This document shows, in pieces, positions 34,039 to 41,983 of a DNA stretch of 64,000 nt (the stretch's first letter is position 1; every line of letters begins with the position of its first letter). The DNA is from an uncultured Bacteroidales bacterium (GTDB lineage Bacteria; Bacteroidota; Bacteroidia; Bacteroidales; F082), in assembly GCA_905236635.1 (NCBI GenBank), contig CAJOCJ010000006.1, forward strand, positions 2,055 through 66,054, written 5' to 3'. The notes below the pieces were generated by a model. The model ran no database searches, was not told the DNA's origin, and saw nothing but the letters and a program-made list of their open reading frames with translations. Position numbers and translations under genes: made by a program.

Positions 34039-35142
34039 ATGCGAGACATTATAGAATTACGGCATGTTCTGCATGAAAACGCCGAACTTTCGGGTCAGGA
34101 GGTGAAGACCAATGAGATTTTGAATGCTTTTCTCGAAAAACTTAATCCCGACGAGCATATCCGCAACATCGGAAGGCACGGCATCGCTGTGGTTTTCAAG
34201 GGCAAAGAACCGGGGAAACGCATTTTGATCCGTGGTGACATCGACGCTTTGAACATCCCCGAAGGCGACCGTCACTGCTCGCATCGCTGCGGTCACGACG
34301 GCCATGCCGCGATAATAGCAGGATTGGCTCAAAGACTGAGCGAGAGACGTCCTGAGAGAGGCGAGGTGGTGCTGCTTTTCCAGCCTGCAGAGGAGACAGG
34401 ACAGGGCGCGCGCGCCGTCATCGCCGACCCGCTCTTTGAGCGGGTTAAGCCCGACGTGGCGTTCGCCTTGCATAACATCCCGGGCTACCCGAAGAACCGT
34501 ATTCTGCTGAGAAAAGGCTGCTTCGCCGCTGGCTCGTTGGGCTTGAAACTATCGTTTGACGGCGTGACGGCGCACGCCTCACAACCCGAGACAGGACATA
34601 GTCCGCAACATGTGTTGTCGGCACTCATCGACATCTTCGGAAAGAAAGCCGAGATGCTGCGCATCGAGAAACCACTCACCATGATGACGATGACGCATGC
34701 GATATTAGGCGAGGAGACCTTCGGAGTGGCACCGGCGCACGCCGAGATTTGGCTTACCCTGCGCTCGTTCGACAACGACAAGCTGCAGCATCTCACCGCC
34801 GATGTGGTGCAGCTCTGCGCCATGGTCGCCGAAAAACAAGGATTCCAGTTCAGCAGCAGCATCCATGAGGCGTTCCCTGCTACTATAAACACCGACGAAC
34901 AGGTGGAGATGATAAGCGCCGCCGCCTCAGCGTTACGCCTTGACTGTCAGTATCTTGACGAGCCTTTCCGCTGGTCGGAGGACTTCGGACGCTTCGCCGA
35001 GGTGTGCCCCATCGGGATGTTCGGACTGGGCTGTGGCGAAGATCATCTGCCGCTGCATAACCCTGATTATGTTTTTGAAGACGAAATCATTGAAACAGGA
35101 ATAAATATCTTTGAAAAACTGGCGTTTTTGGTTAAAAGTTAA
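34039..35142 (+). CDS. M20D-family amidohydrolase
   Basis: 367 aa. Metal-binding motifs of the M20D peptidase/amidohydrolase group are present: HRCGHDGHAA (about residue 80), FQPAEETGQGA (about 117), FALHNIPG (about 147) and a late SEDFGRFAE. Members hydrolyse N-acyl amino acids, hippurate, or N-acetyl-diaminopimelate; the substrate here is not determinable. A lid/dimerisation domain (about 165-280) splits the catalytic domain as usual. The last codons (VKS and stop) are encoded by the start of the TTAACTTTT-type tract that follows. Confidence 0.9.
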   Translation: MRDIIELRHVLHENAELSGQEVKTNEILNAFLEKLNPDEHIRNIGRHGIAVVFKGKEPGKRILIRGDIDALNIPEGDRHCSHRCGHDGHAAIIAGLAQRLSERRPERGEVVLLFQPAEETGQGARAVIADPLFERVKPDVAFALHNIPGYPKNRILLRKGCFAAGSLGLKLSFDGVTAHASQPETGHSPQHVLSALIDIFGKKAEMLRIEKPLTMMTMTHAILGEETFGVAPAHAEIWLTLRSFDNDKLQHLTADVVQLCAMVAEKQGFQFSSSIHEAFPATINTDEQVEMISAAASALRLDCQYLDEPFRWSEDFGRFAEVCPIGMFGLGCGEDHLPLHNPDYVFEDEIIETGINIFEKLAFLVKS

Positions 35143-35212
35143 AGGATAAGAGTTAAAAGAGGGACAACAGTTAAAAATCTTTTAACTTTTAACTTAACTC
35201 TTTTAACTATTT
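35130..35212. repeat. TTAACTTTTAAC simple repeat tract
   Basis: Opposed copies of GTTAAAAG and CTTTTAAC that can fold into an AT-rich hairpin. It begins inside the amidohydrolase gene, supplying its last two codons and stop, and ends at the LOG-family promoter. Confidence 0.7.
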
Positions 35213-35216
35213 TTAT

Positions 35217-35225
35217 TATTTTTGC
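35217..35225 (+). promoter_or_regulatory. -7 box of the LOG-family gene
   Basis: TATTTTTGC, 13 bases before the ATG. The predicted leader is only about 6-8 bases. Confidence 0.55.
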
Positions 35226-35238
35226 AAAAAAATAACTG

Positions 35239-35835
35239 ATGAAGAACATCTGCGTTTTCTGTGGAAGCAGCTGGGGCTCCGACAAACGCTACGCTGAGGC
35301 GGCGGCGCTGCTGGGCGACGTACTCGCCGATAACGACTGCACCTTGTATTATGGCGGTGGCAGCATCGGTCTGATGAACGTGATTGCCGACCGCATGCTC
35401 GCGCGCGGTAAACAAGTCGTCGGCGTGATGCCCGATTTCCTGTTGTCACATGAGATTGGTCACAACGGAATCCATAAGATGATACCGACCAAGACCATGG
35501 CGGAACGCAAGGAGATACTGATGCGCGAGTCGGATGCATTCATCGCCATGCCGGGCGGCTTTGGCACCCTTGACGAGTTCTCGGAAGTGGTTGTCGCCGA
35601 CCAGCTCAGACTTATCGAGAAGCCTATTGCGCTGTATAACACCTTGGGTTACTACGATGATCTGGTGAAATGGATGGAGCGTGGAATAAAAGACGGCTTC
35701 GTGCGTGGCGACCATCACAGAAACATCATCGTCACCGATGACCCGAAAGAGTTGTTTGAGCGGTTGGAACAGTATCATCCGGTCACAATGGAGAAATGGA
35801 TTCACGACATCAAAGAAGAAAATTTAAATAAATAA
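35239..35835 (+). CDS. LOG-family nucleotide 5'-monophosphate phosphoribohydrolase
   Basis: 198 aa Rossmann-fold protein of the TIGR00730/LOG group (once called lysine decarboxylase-like). It opens with VFCGSSWG, has YGGGSIGLM (about 36-44), and carries the signature PGGFGTLDE (about 106-114). The family cleaves nucleoside 5'-monophosphates to base and ribose-5-phosphate; in plants it activates cytokinin. The cellular role in Bacteroidota is unclear. It is 73 bases upstream of the kinase-deaminase fusion on the same strand, and both would act on nucleotides, so a shared role is possible. Confidence 0.9.
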   Translation: MKNICVFCGSSWGSDKRYAEAAALLGDVLADNDCTLYYGGGSIGLMNVIADRMLARGKQVVGVMPDFLLSHEIGHNGIHKMIPTKTMAERKEILMRESDAFIAMPGGFGTLDEFSEVVVADQLRLIEKPIALYNTLGYYDDLVKWMERGIKDGFVRGDHHRNIIVTDDPKELFERLEQYHPVTMEKWIHDIKEENLNK

Positions 35836-35845
35836 AATACCTACA

Positions 35846-35892
35846 AACCACAAAGTGGTTGCAAGACAACAAAGACGGGTTTTAGCCCGTCT
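35846..35892 (+). promoter_or_regulatory. Two tandem hairpins between the LOG gene and the kinase-deaminase gene
   Basis: First hairpin AACCAC-AAA-GTGGTT (35846-35860). Second hairpin AGACGGG, loop of 6, CCCGTCT (35873-35892), followed by an A-rich rather than T-rich stretch up to the ATG. It is therefore not a classical terminator, and no -7 box is seen, so the gene is probably read through from the LOG gene. The hairpins may control readthrough or translation. Confidence 0.5.
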
Positions 35893-35908
35893 ATAAAAAC
35901 AAAAAACT

Positions 35909-36946
35909 ATGAACATCATCGGAATCACAGGGACTTTGGGTGCAGGTAAAGGCACAATAGTTGACTATCTCATCGAGAAAAAAGGCTACGTACATTATTC
36001 AGTGCGTTCGTTTCTCACCGAAGAGATAAAACGTCGCGGCATGGAAGTGAACCGTGACACTTTGACAATGGTAGCCAACGACTTACGTGCCAACAACAGT
36101 CCGAGCTACATAGCCGAACAGCTCTACGACCGTGCTTATAACAACGGCAAAGACGCTGTCATCGAGAGTATCCGTACTCCTGGCGAGATTGCGGCGCTGC
36201 GCTCAAAAGGCAACTTCCATCTGTTTGCCGTCGACGCCGACCGTAAAGTGCGTTATGAGCGTATCACAATGCGTAAAAGTGAGACGGACGCGGTGAGTTA
36301 CGAGACGTTCTGTGCCAACGAGGAGCGTGAGATGACCAACGCTGATCCTAACAAGCAGAACCTCGGCGAGTGCATACATCAGGCCGACTATGTGTTCCAA
36401 AACAACGGCAGCATCGAAGACCTCCACAAAAAGGTGGAAGAGGTATTGCAAGATATTGAGAATCAGAAGTATAAACGTCCCTCCTGGGATGAATATTTCA
36501 TGAATATGGCCGACACTGTGGCAGAGCGCGCCACCTGCGACCGTGGCCGTAGCGGCTGTGTCATCGTCAAAGACCGCCAGATTCTGGTGACAGGCTACGT
36601 AGGCTCGCCCCGCGGTCTCCCGCATTGCGACGAGGTGGGGCACCTGTTCCGTAAGATGATTCACGCCGACGGCCGTATCACCGAGCATTGCGTTCGTACG
36701 GTGCATGCCGAGCAGAACGCCATCGCACAGGCCGCCCGACGCGGCATCGCCCTCGAAGGAAGCACCTTGTATTGCAGAATGACGCCGTGCAGGACATGTG
36801 CCATGCTTATCATCAACTGCGGCATAGTGCGCGTGGTGTGCCAGCGCAAATACCACGACGGTGCGGAGTCGGAAGACATGTTCCGTCAGGCTGGAATCAA
36901 GCTGGAATACGTGTACGATGAGGTCCAGACCTACGAGAGACAGTAA
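35909..36946 (+). CDS. Fused P-loop nucleotide kinase - dCMP deaminase
   Basis: 345 aa. Residues 1-185 are a P-loop kinase-like domain with Walker A GTLGAGKGT (8-16), resembling adenylate/dephospho-CoA-type kinases. Residues about 190-345 are a zinc deaminase of the deoxycytidylate type: GCVIV, GLPHCDE (236-242), the catalytic HAE (266-268) and zinc ligands in PCRTC (293-297). The second half should convert dCMP to dUMP for thymidylate synthesis; the first half may phosphorylate a nucleotide or act as a regulatory NTPase. Ordinary dCMP deaminases are ~150 aa and unfused. Kinase-deaminase fusions are known as antiviral AvcD/DcdV proteins, though those are larger. Confidence 0.85.
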   Translation: MNIIGITGTLGAGKGTIVDYLIEKKGYVHYSVRSFLTEEIKRRGMEVNRDTLTMVANDLRANNSPSYIAEQLYDRAYNNGKDAVIESIRTPGEIAALRSKGNFHLFAVDADRKVRYERITMRKSETDAVSYETFCANEEREMTNADPNKQNLGECIHQADYVFQNNGSIEDLHKKVEEVLQDIENQKYKRPSWDEYFMNMADTVAERATCDRGRSGCVIVKDRQILVTGYVGSPRGLPHCDEVGHLFRKMIHADGRITEHCVRTVHAEQNAIAQAARRGIALEGSTLYCRMTPCRTCAMLIINCGIVRVVCQRKYHDGAESEDMFRQAGIKLEYVYDEVQTYERQ

Positions 36947-36951
36947 TTCTT

Positions 36952-37014
36952 GGTTAAAAGATAAAAGTTAAAGGTTAAAAGTCTTTTAACTTAACTCTTT
37001 TAACTTTTAACTCT
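36952..37014. repeat. TTAACTTTTAAC simple repeat tract between convergent genes
   Basis: GTTAAAAG-type units followed by CTTTTAAC-type units form a long imperfect AT-rich palindrome. It overlaps the 3' end of pdxA and supplies its final codons (VKS and stop). It may act as a bidirectional terminator for the deaminase and pdxA genes. Confidence 0.7.
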
Positions 37015-38019
37015 ATTATTCAGGATGTCAATAGCAAGATAAATCGCGTGTCTGAAGGCATCGGGATCAGCTATGTTTTGGTTTGCGATGTCATAGCCTG
37101 TGCCGTGTGTCGTAGAGGTGCGTACCACTGGTAAACCTGCGGTGAAGCTGACGCCTCCGTCGACGGCTAGGACACGGAATGGGGTTAGTCCCTGGTCGTG
37201 ATACATGCTCAAGATGCCGTCGTATTTGCGCCACGCGTCGGAGCCGAAGAAGCCGTCGGCAGGGAAGGGGCCGAACGCCATGACACCTTGTTCCTTGGCG
37301 ACTTCCATCGCCGGTTTGATGATGTCGCGTTCCTCAACACCCATGATGTTGCCGTCGCCGGCATGAGGGTTCAAGCCCAATACCGCAATCTTCGGAGCCA
37401 CAATGTTGAAGTCTTTGACCAAAGAATTGTTCATCAGCTTTAACTTCTTGATAATCAAATCCTTGGTTATAGTGCTAGGCACGTCTTTCAGAGGGATGTG
37501 GTTAGTCACGAAGCCGATGCGCATATTATGGCTGACGAGCAACGTAATGTATTCATTGTCGGGGAAAAACGATTTTATGTAGTCGGTCTGGCCCTTGAAT
37601 TTGAACTGTTCCGACTGTATGTTGCTTTTATTAATTGGCGCTGTCACCATGGCGTCGATGTTGCCGTTGCGAAGGTCGTTGGTGGCGAGTTTCAGTGCCG
37701 CAAACGAAGCTCTTCCAGCTATGGCAGTGGAAAATCCCGGCTCCACCTTCAGCTCTTCGTCGGTGTGGTTGACGATGTTGATGCGTCGTGGCTGGGCCTG
37801 CGAGGCGTCGCGAATCACCGCATACGACATCTCTTCCATGCCGAAATTCTTCTTGTAATAAGAAAACACTTTTGACTGTCCATAGACAATCGGGATAAAA
37901 GATTCAAAAATGCGGGAGTCGGCTAAAACCTTGAGTATCACCTCGTAGCCGATGCCGTTGATGTCGCCCTGGGTTAGACCAATTCTGGGCAGACCTGAAG
38001 TTCTGTTTTGCGGTGCCAT
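37000..38019 (-). CDS. pdxA: 4-hydroxythreonine-4-phosphate dehydrogenase
   Basis: 339 aa NAD-dependent enzyme of the DXP-dependent pyridoxal phosphate pathway. Motifs: GLTQGDINGIGYEVILK at the N-terminus, MVTAPINKSNIQ, a metal-binding stretch ending NPHAGDGNIMGVEE, and YHDQGLTPF with THGTGYDIA near the end. It has the usual length. Its last codons lie in a simple-repeat tract. The neighbouring murF-alr product, an alanine racemase, needs PLP, but the genes are divergent with separate promoters. Confidence 0.96.
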   Translation of the reverse strand: MAPQNRTSGLPRIGLTQGDINGIGYEVILKVLADSRIFESFIPIVYGQSKVFSYYKKNFGMEEMSYAVIRDASQAQPRRINIVNHTDEELKVEPGFSTAIAGRASFAALKLATNDLRNGNIDAMVTAPINKSNIQSEQFKFKGQTDYIKSFFPDNEYITLLVSHNMRIGFVTNHIPLKDVPSTITKDLIIKKLKLMNNSLVKDFNIVAPKIAVLGLNPHAGDGNIMGVEERDIIKPAMEVAKEQGVMAFGPFPADGFFGSDAWRKYDGILSMYHDQGLTPFRVLAVDGGVSFTAGLPVVRTSTTHGTGYDIANQNIADPDAFRHAIYLAIDILNNRVKS

Positions 38020-38043
38020 GGGAAATGCTCGTTTTTAAAGCGT

Positions 38044-38051
38044 CAAAGTTA
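38044..38051 (-). promoter_or_regulatory. -7 box of pdxA
   Basis: TAACTTTG on the minus strand, about 24 bases before the pdxA ATG. Confidence 0.5.
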
Positions 38052-38123
38052 CAAAATCATTTTCAAAAAAGCAAATTAATTTTAATAAAAATTTAAAAAT
38101 CAATTATTTATGTAAAATTTTCG

Positions 38124-38132
38124 TAAATTTGC
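38124..38132 (+). promoter_or_regulatory. -7 box of murF-alr
   Basis: TAAATTTGC ends only 3 bases before the ATG at 38136, so the transcript should start at or within the first codons. This suggests a leaderless message, as for queA. Confidence 0.55.
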
Positions 38133-38135
38133 GAT

Positions 38136-40685
38136 ATGCAAAACGAAGGATACACGATAAAAAAGATTGCAGCGGTTATCAATGGGCAAATTATTGGTAA
38201 TCAATCAGATACGGTTATTGTCAAGGAGATTTTGTTTGACAGCCGACTGCTTATCGACGCTGAGAATACATTGTTTTTTGCGCTGCACAGCGGAAGAAAC
38301 GATGGTCATAAATACATCAAAGATTTGTATGAAAAGGGCGTTAGAGCCTTTGTCGTGTCACAAAAAAACGTTGAAAATCAGTATCCTGATGCCGTTTTTA
38401 TCGTCGTTGACGACACTTTGGCAGCTTTGCAGACGTTGGCGGCATATCATCGCGCTCAGTTCGACATCCCTGTCGTCGGCATCACAGGAAGCAACGGCAA
38501 GACAGTGGTGAAGGAATGGCTGTATCAGATACTTTCGCCTTCGATGTCGGTGTGTCGCAGTCCGAAGAGCTATAACTCGCAGATTGGCGTGCCTCTGTCG
38601 GTGTGGCAGATGAACCATACCAACGATGTGGCCGTCTTTGAGGCTGGCATCTCGCGTCCGGGTGAGATGGAGAAACTGCGCGAAATCATTAAGCCTACCA
38701 TCGGCGTCTTCACCAATATCGGGACAGCACATGGCAAGAATTTTAAGGATGTGCAGCAGAAGATTGAGGAAAAGATCAAATTATTCGATAAAATCGGAAA
38801 ATTAATCTATTGTTCTGATAATAAAGAAACTGCGGAAATCATTGAAAATCGTGGTATTCCGACATTTTCGTGGAGTAAAACCGATAAAAATGCCGATTTG
38901 TTCATCCCATCGATTGTTGTCACCGATAAATCGGAAATCGTAGGTAATTATAAGAATAAGAATTTAAAAATCTCCATCCCGTTCATTGACAATGCCTCCA
39001 TCGAAAATGCCATCAACTGCTGGTGTGTGGCCTTATTGCTAGGCCTGCCTAACGACGTTATCGCCGAACGCATGGCATGTCTTGAGGCAGTGGAGATGCG
39101 AATGGAGCTTAAAGCTGGTGTGCGTAACTGTCAGATTATCAACGATTCATATAATAACGATAAAAACGCTCTCGCCATCGCCCTTGACTTCATGAACGCG
39201 CAGCATCACGACAACAAGGTGCTGATTCTTTCCGACATCCTACAAAGCGAACAGAAGGAAGAAGATCTTTATAAAGATATTGCGCAACTCATTGAAAATA
39301 AAGGTGTTGACACTTTTATCGGCATCGGTCCCGCTCTATGCTCGTCATTTCGACCAGCCACATCTTCCACGTCATTTCGAGCGGAACGCAGTGGAGTCGA
39401 GAAATCCTCTTTGAGAAAAATCTCATTGAATAAAAAGATAACCTCCTATTTCTATAATTCGACTGCTGATTTTCTTGCCCATCATCCGATGAAGATGTTT
39501 GAGAATCAGATTGTCTTGCTGAAAGGCGCGCGCAGCTTTGAGTTTGAGCGTATCATGAAGGTGCTGCAGCAGAAATCGCATGAGACGGTGCTGGAAATAA
39601 ACCTCGACAACCTCGTGAAGAACCTCAACTATTATCGCGGAAAACTGAAAAAAGACACAAAGATGATGGTGATGGTGAAGGCCTTTGCATACGGCAGCGG
39701 CAACTACGAAGTGTCGAACGTCCTGGCATTCCACCATGTTGATTATCTTACTGTTGCGTATGCCGATGAGGGAGTGGATCTGCGTAACAGAGGCATAAAA
39801 CTGCCTATCATGGTGATGACTCCGGAGACCAACACCTTCGATACCATCATCCTCAACGGCCTGGAGCCCGACATCTACAGCTTCCGTTGCCTCTCGCAGC
39901 TGGAAGACGCCATAAATCAGCTGGATAAGCCTCTCGACAGGCCTGTCGGCATTCATATCAAGGTTGATACAGGCATGCACCGTCTTGGGTTCTTGCCAGA
40001 AGACATTGATGCCCTGATAGAGCGAATCAAAGCCAACCCGAGCATCCGAATCATGAGTGTTTTCTCGCATTTTGCCACCAGCGACATGCCCGAGGAAGAC
40101 GACTTTGTGAAACATCAGATTGAGCAGTTTGAGGTGATGAGTTCGAAGATTGTGTCGGCGTTCCCGTATAAGATTATGCGTCATCTCCTGAATACCGCCG
40201 GCATCACGCGATTCACCGATTATCAGTACGATATGGTGCGCTTGGGCATTGGCGTGTACGGTGTGGCGGTCGTCGATGAAGATCGGGGTAAGTTGCATAA
40301 TGTGATGTCGCTGAAGACCACCATCAAGCAGATTAAGGAATACGATGCCGGCGAGACGATAGGCTACGGCCGTCATGGAAAGATAACGAAACCAACGAGA
40401 ATCGCTGTGATTCCTATAGGTTACGCAGATGGCTTGCGTCGTGAGCTCGGCAATGGTAACGCCTGCTTCTGGGTCAACGGCAAGGCAGCACCTATTGTTG
40501 GCAACGTCTGTATGGACCTCACCATGATTGATGTCACGGGTATCGACTGTCAGGAAGATGACACAGCGGTGTTGTTCGACGACAACCATCCTATTGAAAT
40601 CATAGCAGAGGCCTGCCACACGATTCCATACGAAATCATGACCCGAATCTCGCAAAGAGTTAAGAGGATTTACGTTAAAGAATAG
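38136..40685 (+). CDS. murF-alr: Bifunctional MurF ligase - alanine racemase
   Basis: 849 aa cytosolic fusion known in Bacteroidota. The MurF half (1 to about 475) adds D-Ala-D-Ala to UDP-MurNAc-tripeptide; its ATP loop GITGSNGKT is at about 115-123 and the substrate motif NDSYNNDKNA at about 336. The Alr half (about 484-849) is a PLP racemase making D-Ala; the PLP lysine is Lys515 in MVKAFAYGSG. The fusion couples D-Ala supply to its use in peptidoglycan. Residues about 403-424 (CSSFRPATSS, then TSFRAERSGVEKSS) are a translated copy of the CGTCATTTCG repeat inserted in the MurF C-terminal domain without breaking the frame. Confidence 0.95.
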   Translation: MQNEGYTIKKIAAVINGQIIGNQSDTVIVKEILFDSRLLIDAENTLFFALHSGRNDGHKYIKDLYEKGVRAFVVSQKNVENQYPDAVFIVVDDTLAALQTLAAYHRAQFDIPVVGITGSNGKTVVKEWLYQILSPSMSVCRSPKSYNSQIGVPLSVWQMNHTNDVAVFEAGISRPGEMEKLREIIKPTIGVFTNIGTAHGKNFKDVQQKIEEKIKLFDKIGKLIYCSDNKETAEIIENRGIPTFSWSKTDKNADLFIPSIVVTDKSEIVGNYKNKNLKISIPFIDNASIENAINCWCVALLLGLPNDVIAERMACLEAVEMRMELKAGVRNCQIINDSYNNDKNALAIALDFMNAQHHDNKVLILSDILQSEQKEEDLYKDIAQLIENKGVDTFIGIGPALCSSFRPATSSTSFRAERSGVEKSSLRKISLNKKITSYFYNSTADFLAHHPMKMFENQIVLLKGARSFEFERIMKVLQQKSHETVLEINLDNLVKNLNYYRGKLKKDTKMMVMVKAFAYGSGNYEVSNVLAFHHVDYLTVAYADEGVDLRNRGIKLPIMVMTPETNTFDTIILNGLEPDIYSFRCLSQLEDAINQLDKPLDRPVGIHIKVDTGMHRLGFLPEDIDALIERIKANPSIRIMSVFSHFATSDMPEEDDFVKHQIEQFEVMSSKIVSAFPYKIMRHLLNTAGITRFTDYQYDMVRLGIGVYGVAVVDEDRGKLHNVMSLKTTIKQIKEYDAGETIGYGRHGKITKPTRIAVIPIGYADGLRRELGNGNACFWVNGKAAPIVGNVCMDLTMIDVTGIDCQEDDTAVLFDDNHPIEIIAEACHTIPYEIMTRISQRVKRIYVKE
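39343..39407. repeat. Dispersed repeat family 1 inside murF-alr, in frame
   Basis: Two direct starts of the repeat (CGTCATTTCGACC at 39343 and CGTCATTTCGAGCGGAACGC at 39370) run into GTCGAGAAATCC. The following GAGAAAAATCTCATTGAATAA may be a remnant of the central part. The whole stretch is translated as part of MurF. Confidence 0.85.
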
Positions 40686-40691
40686 GACTCC

Positions 40692-40784
40692 CGTCATTTC
40701 GACTGTAGCGTAGCGAAATGGAGAAATCTCATTAAATGAAATTGAGATTTCTCGACTACGGCTTTGCCTTCGCTCGAAATGACG
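40692..40784. repeat. Dispersed inverted repeat, family 1, complete copy
   Basis: About 93 bp bounded by CGTCATTTCG and CGAAATGACG, with long imperfectly paired arms (GGAGAAATCTC and GAGATTTCTCGAC). It fills almost the whole gap between the convergent murF-alr and EEP genes, so it may double as a bidirectional terminator. Confidence 0.9.
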
Positions 40785-40791
40785 GCAGGTG

Positions 40792-41850
40792 TTAGATTTT
40801 TTTCAATAAAATAAGGTAAACTGGGAAGTGGTCGGAGTAACCTGCGAGCCACACTCCGCCGGCAAATGAACGCCACGGATATCCGTTGTAGCGTCCGTCG
40901 TGCTGTTTCAGATATTCCTTGGAATGTACCATCGGTTTGAGCATCTGGTATGTCGCAAACGGGTCGTTCTCGTCTTTGAGCAGCGCCGGTGTGATGATGC
41001 ATTGGTCGAGCACGCCTTTCACGTCGCGATAGTAGTTGGTGCCTTCGCCATTTTTATGCATCTGCCACATCGGGTTGAAGAAATCGCCTTCTTTCATGTC
41101 TTTGATGCGGCCTTTCGCGCGCAGTCCTTCGATGATACTCTTGTTTGTCGGGTAGTCGTTGTAGTCGCCCATCATCACTATCTTGGCGTTAGGTTTTTTA
41201 TCAAGGATGGAGTCGGCGATGTGACGGCAGAGACTCGCCGCTGCCATACGTCCGGGGAGTGAACGTTTCTCGCCACCGTAACGTGAAGGCCAGTGCATCA
41301 CTATGAAGCTGAACTCCTCGTCGTCGAGCATGCCTGTCACCACGAGCTGGTCGCGGGAGATGAAGTTGGGCTGTCCCGGCACATTCAGGCGGTATGACTT
41401 ATGGTTGGTTACCTTGAAAAACTTAGGGTTATATAGCAATGCCACGTCAACACCACGGCGGTCGGGTGAGTCATAATGCACTATCTGGTAGTTGCGGTCG
41501 GCAATCTCGGGCTGAGCTACGAGATCCTCCAGCACCTGACGGTTCTCGATTTCTGAGACACCCAGCACCCATAGGCCTTCCGGAGTGACGAACTTGTCGT
41601 TCTTGTCGGTGCCGATGGTGGAGATGGCATAAGCCATGTTATGCAGTTTTGTCGTGTATTTCTCGGTGTTCCATGCGTTCTTTCCTTGAGGGAGGAACTC
41701 TTCGTCGTTTTTCTGTGGGTCGTTGATGGTATCATAAAGATTTTCAAGGTTATAGAAACCTACGATACCCATCTTATACTGTTGCTGGGCTGTAAGAGAG
41801 GTGATGACAAACAGCATCACTACGGCCAAAATGTTTAATTTCTTCAACAT
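40792..41850 (-). CDS. Secreted endonuclease/exonuclease/phosphatase (EEP) family protein
   Basis: 352 aa. Signal peptide at residues 1-21 (ending SLTAQ). Motifs of the EEP fold: FYNLENLYD (30-40), GVSEIENR with the metal-binding Glu (about 100), RRGVDVALLY, HWPSRYGG with a catalytic His (about 190), GDYNDYP (about 227) and SDHFPVYL near the C-terminus. Such enzymes cut nucleic acids or phosphodiesters; the signal peptide puts this one outside the cytoplasm. It is divergent from a TonB receptor with two DUF5689 lipoproteins, which would fit degradation of external DNA or RNA before uptake. Confidence 0.88.
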   Translation of the reverse strand: MLKKLNILAVVMLFVITSLTAQQQYKMGIVGFYNLENLYDTINDPQKNDEEFLPQGKNAWNTEKYTTKLHNMAYAISTIGTDKNDKFVTPEGLWVLGVSEIENRQVLEDLVAQPEIADRNYQIVHYDSPDRRGVDVALLYNPKFFKVTNHKSYRLNVPGQPNFISRDQLVVTGMLDDEEFSFIVMHWPSRYGGEKRSLPGRMAAASLCRHIADSILDKKPNAKIVMMGDYNDYPTNKSIIEGLRAKGRIKDMKEGDFFNPMWQMHKNGEGTNYYRDVKGVLDQCIITPALLKDENDPFATYQMLKPMVHSKEYLKQHDGRYNGYPWRSFAGGVWLAGYSDHFPVYLILLKKI

Positions 41851-41869
41851 AAAGCAAAATATTTGGGTA

Positions 41870-41877
41870 CAAAGTTA
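41870..41877 (-). promoter_or_regulatory. -7 box of the EEP gene
   Basis: TAACTTTG on the minus strand, 19 bases before the ATG; it forms a divergent pair with the TonB receptor promoter about 80 bases away. Confidence 0.5.
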
Positions 41878-41956
41878 GATAAAATTTTTCAAATAATGAC
41901 AAAAAAGATTAATAATTAATTTTTCACCTTTTTTATTTTTATAAGGAAAAAATTTC

Positions 41957-41965
41957 TAAATTTGC
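41957..41965 (+). promoter_or_regulatory. -7 box of the TonB receptor-DUF5689 operon
   Basis: TAAATTTGC, 18 bases before the receptor ATG. The region between this and the divergent EEP promoter is AT-rich, with no operator recognised. Confidence 0.55.
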
Positions 41966-41983
41966 GTGATAAAAATTTGTTAA

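Noticed and set aside
39423-40697. 424-codon open frame on the minus strand
   Set aside because: It is antisense to the conserved alanine-racemase half of MurF-Alr and shows no family motif; it is explained by codon bias of the real gene.
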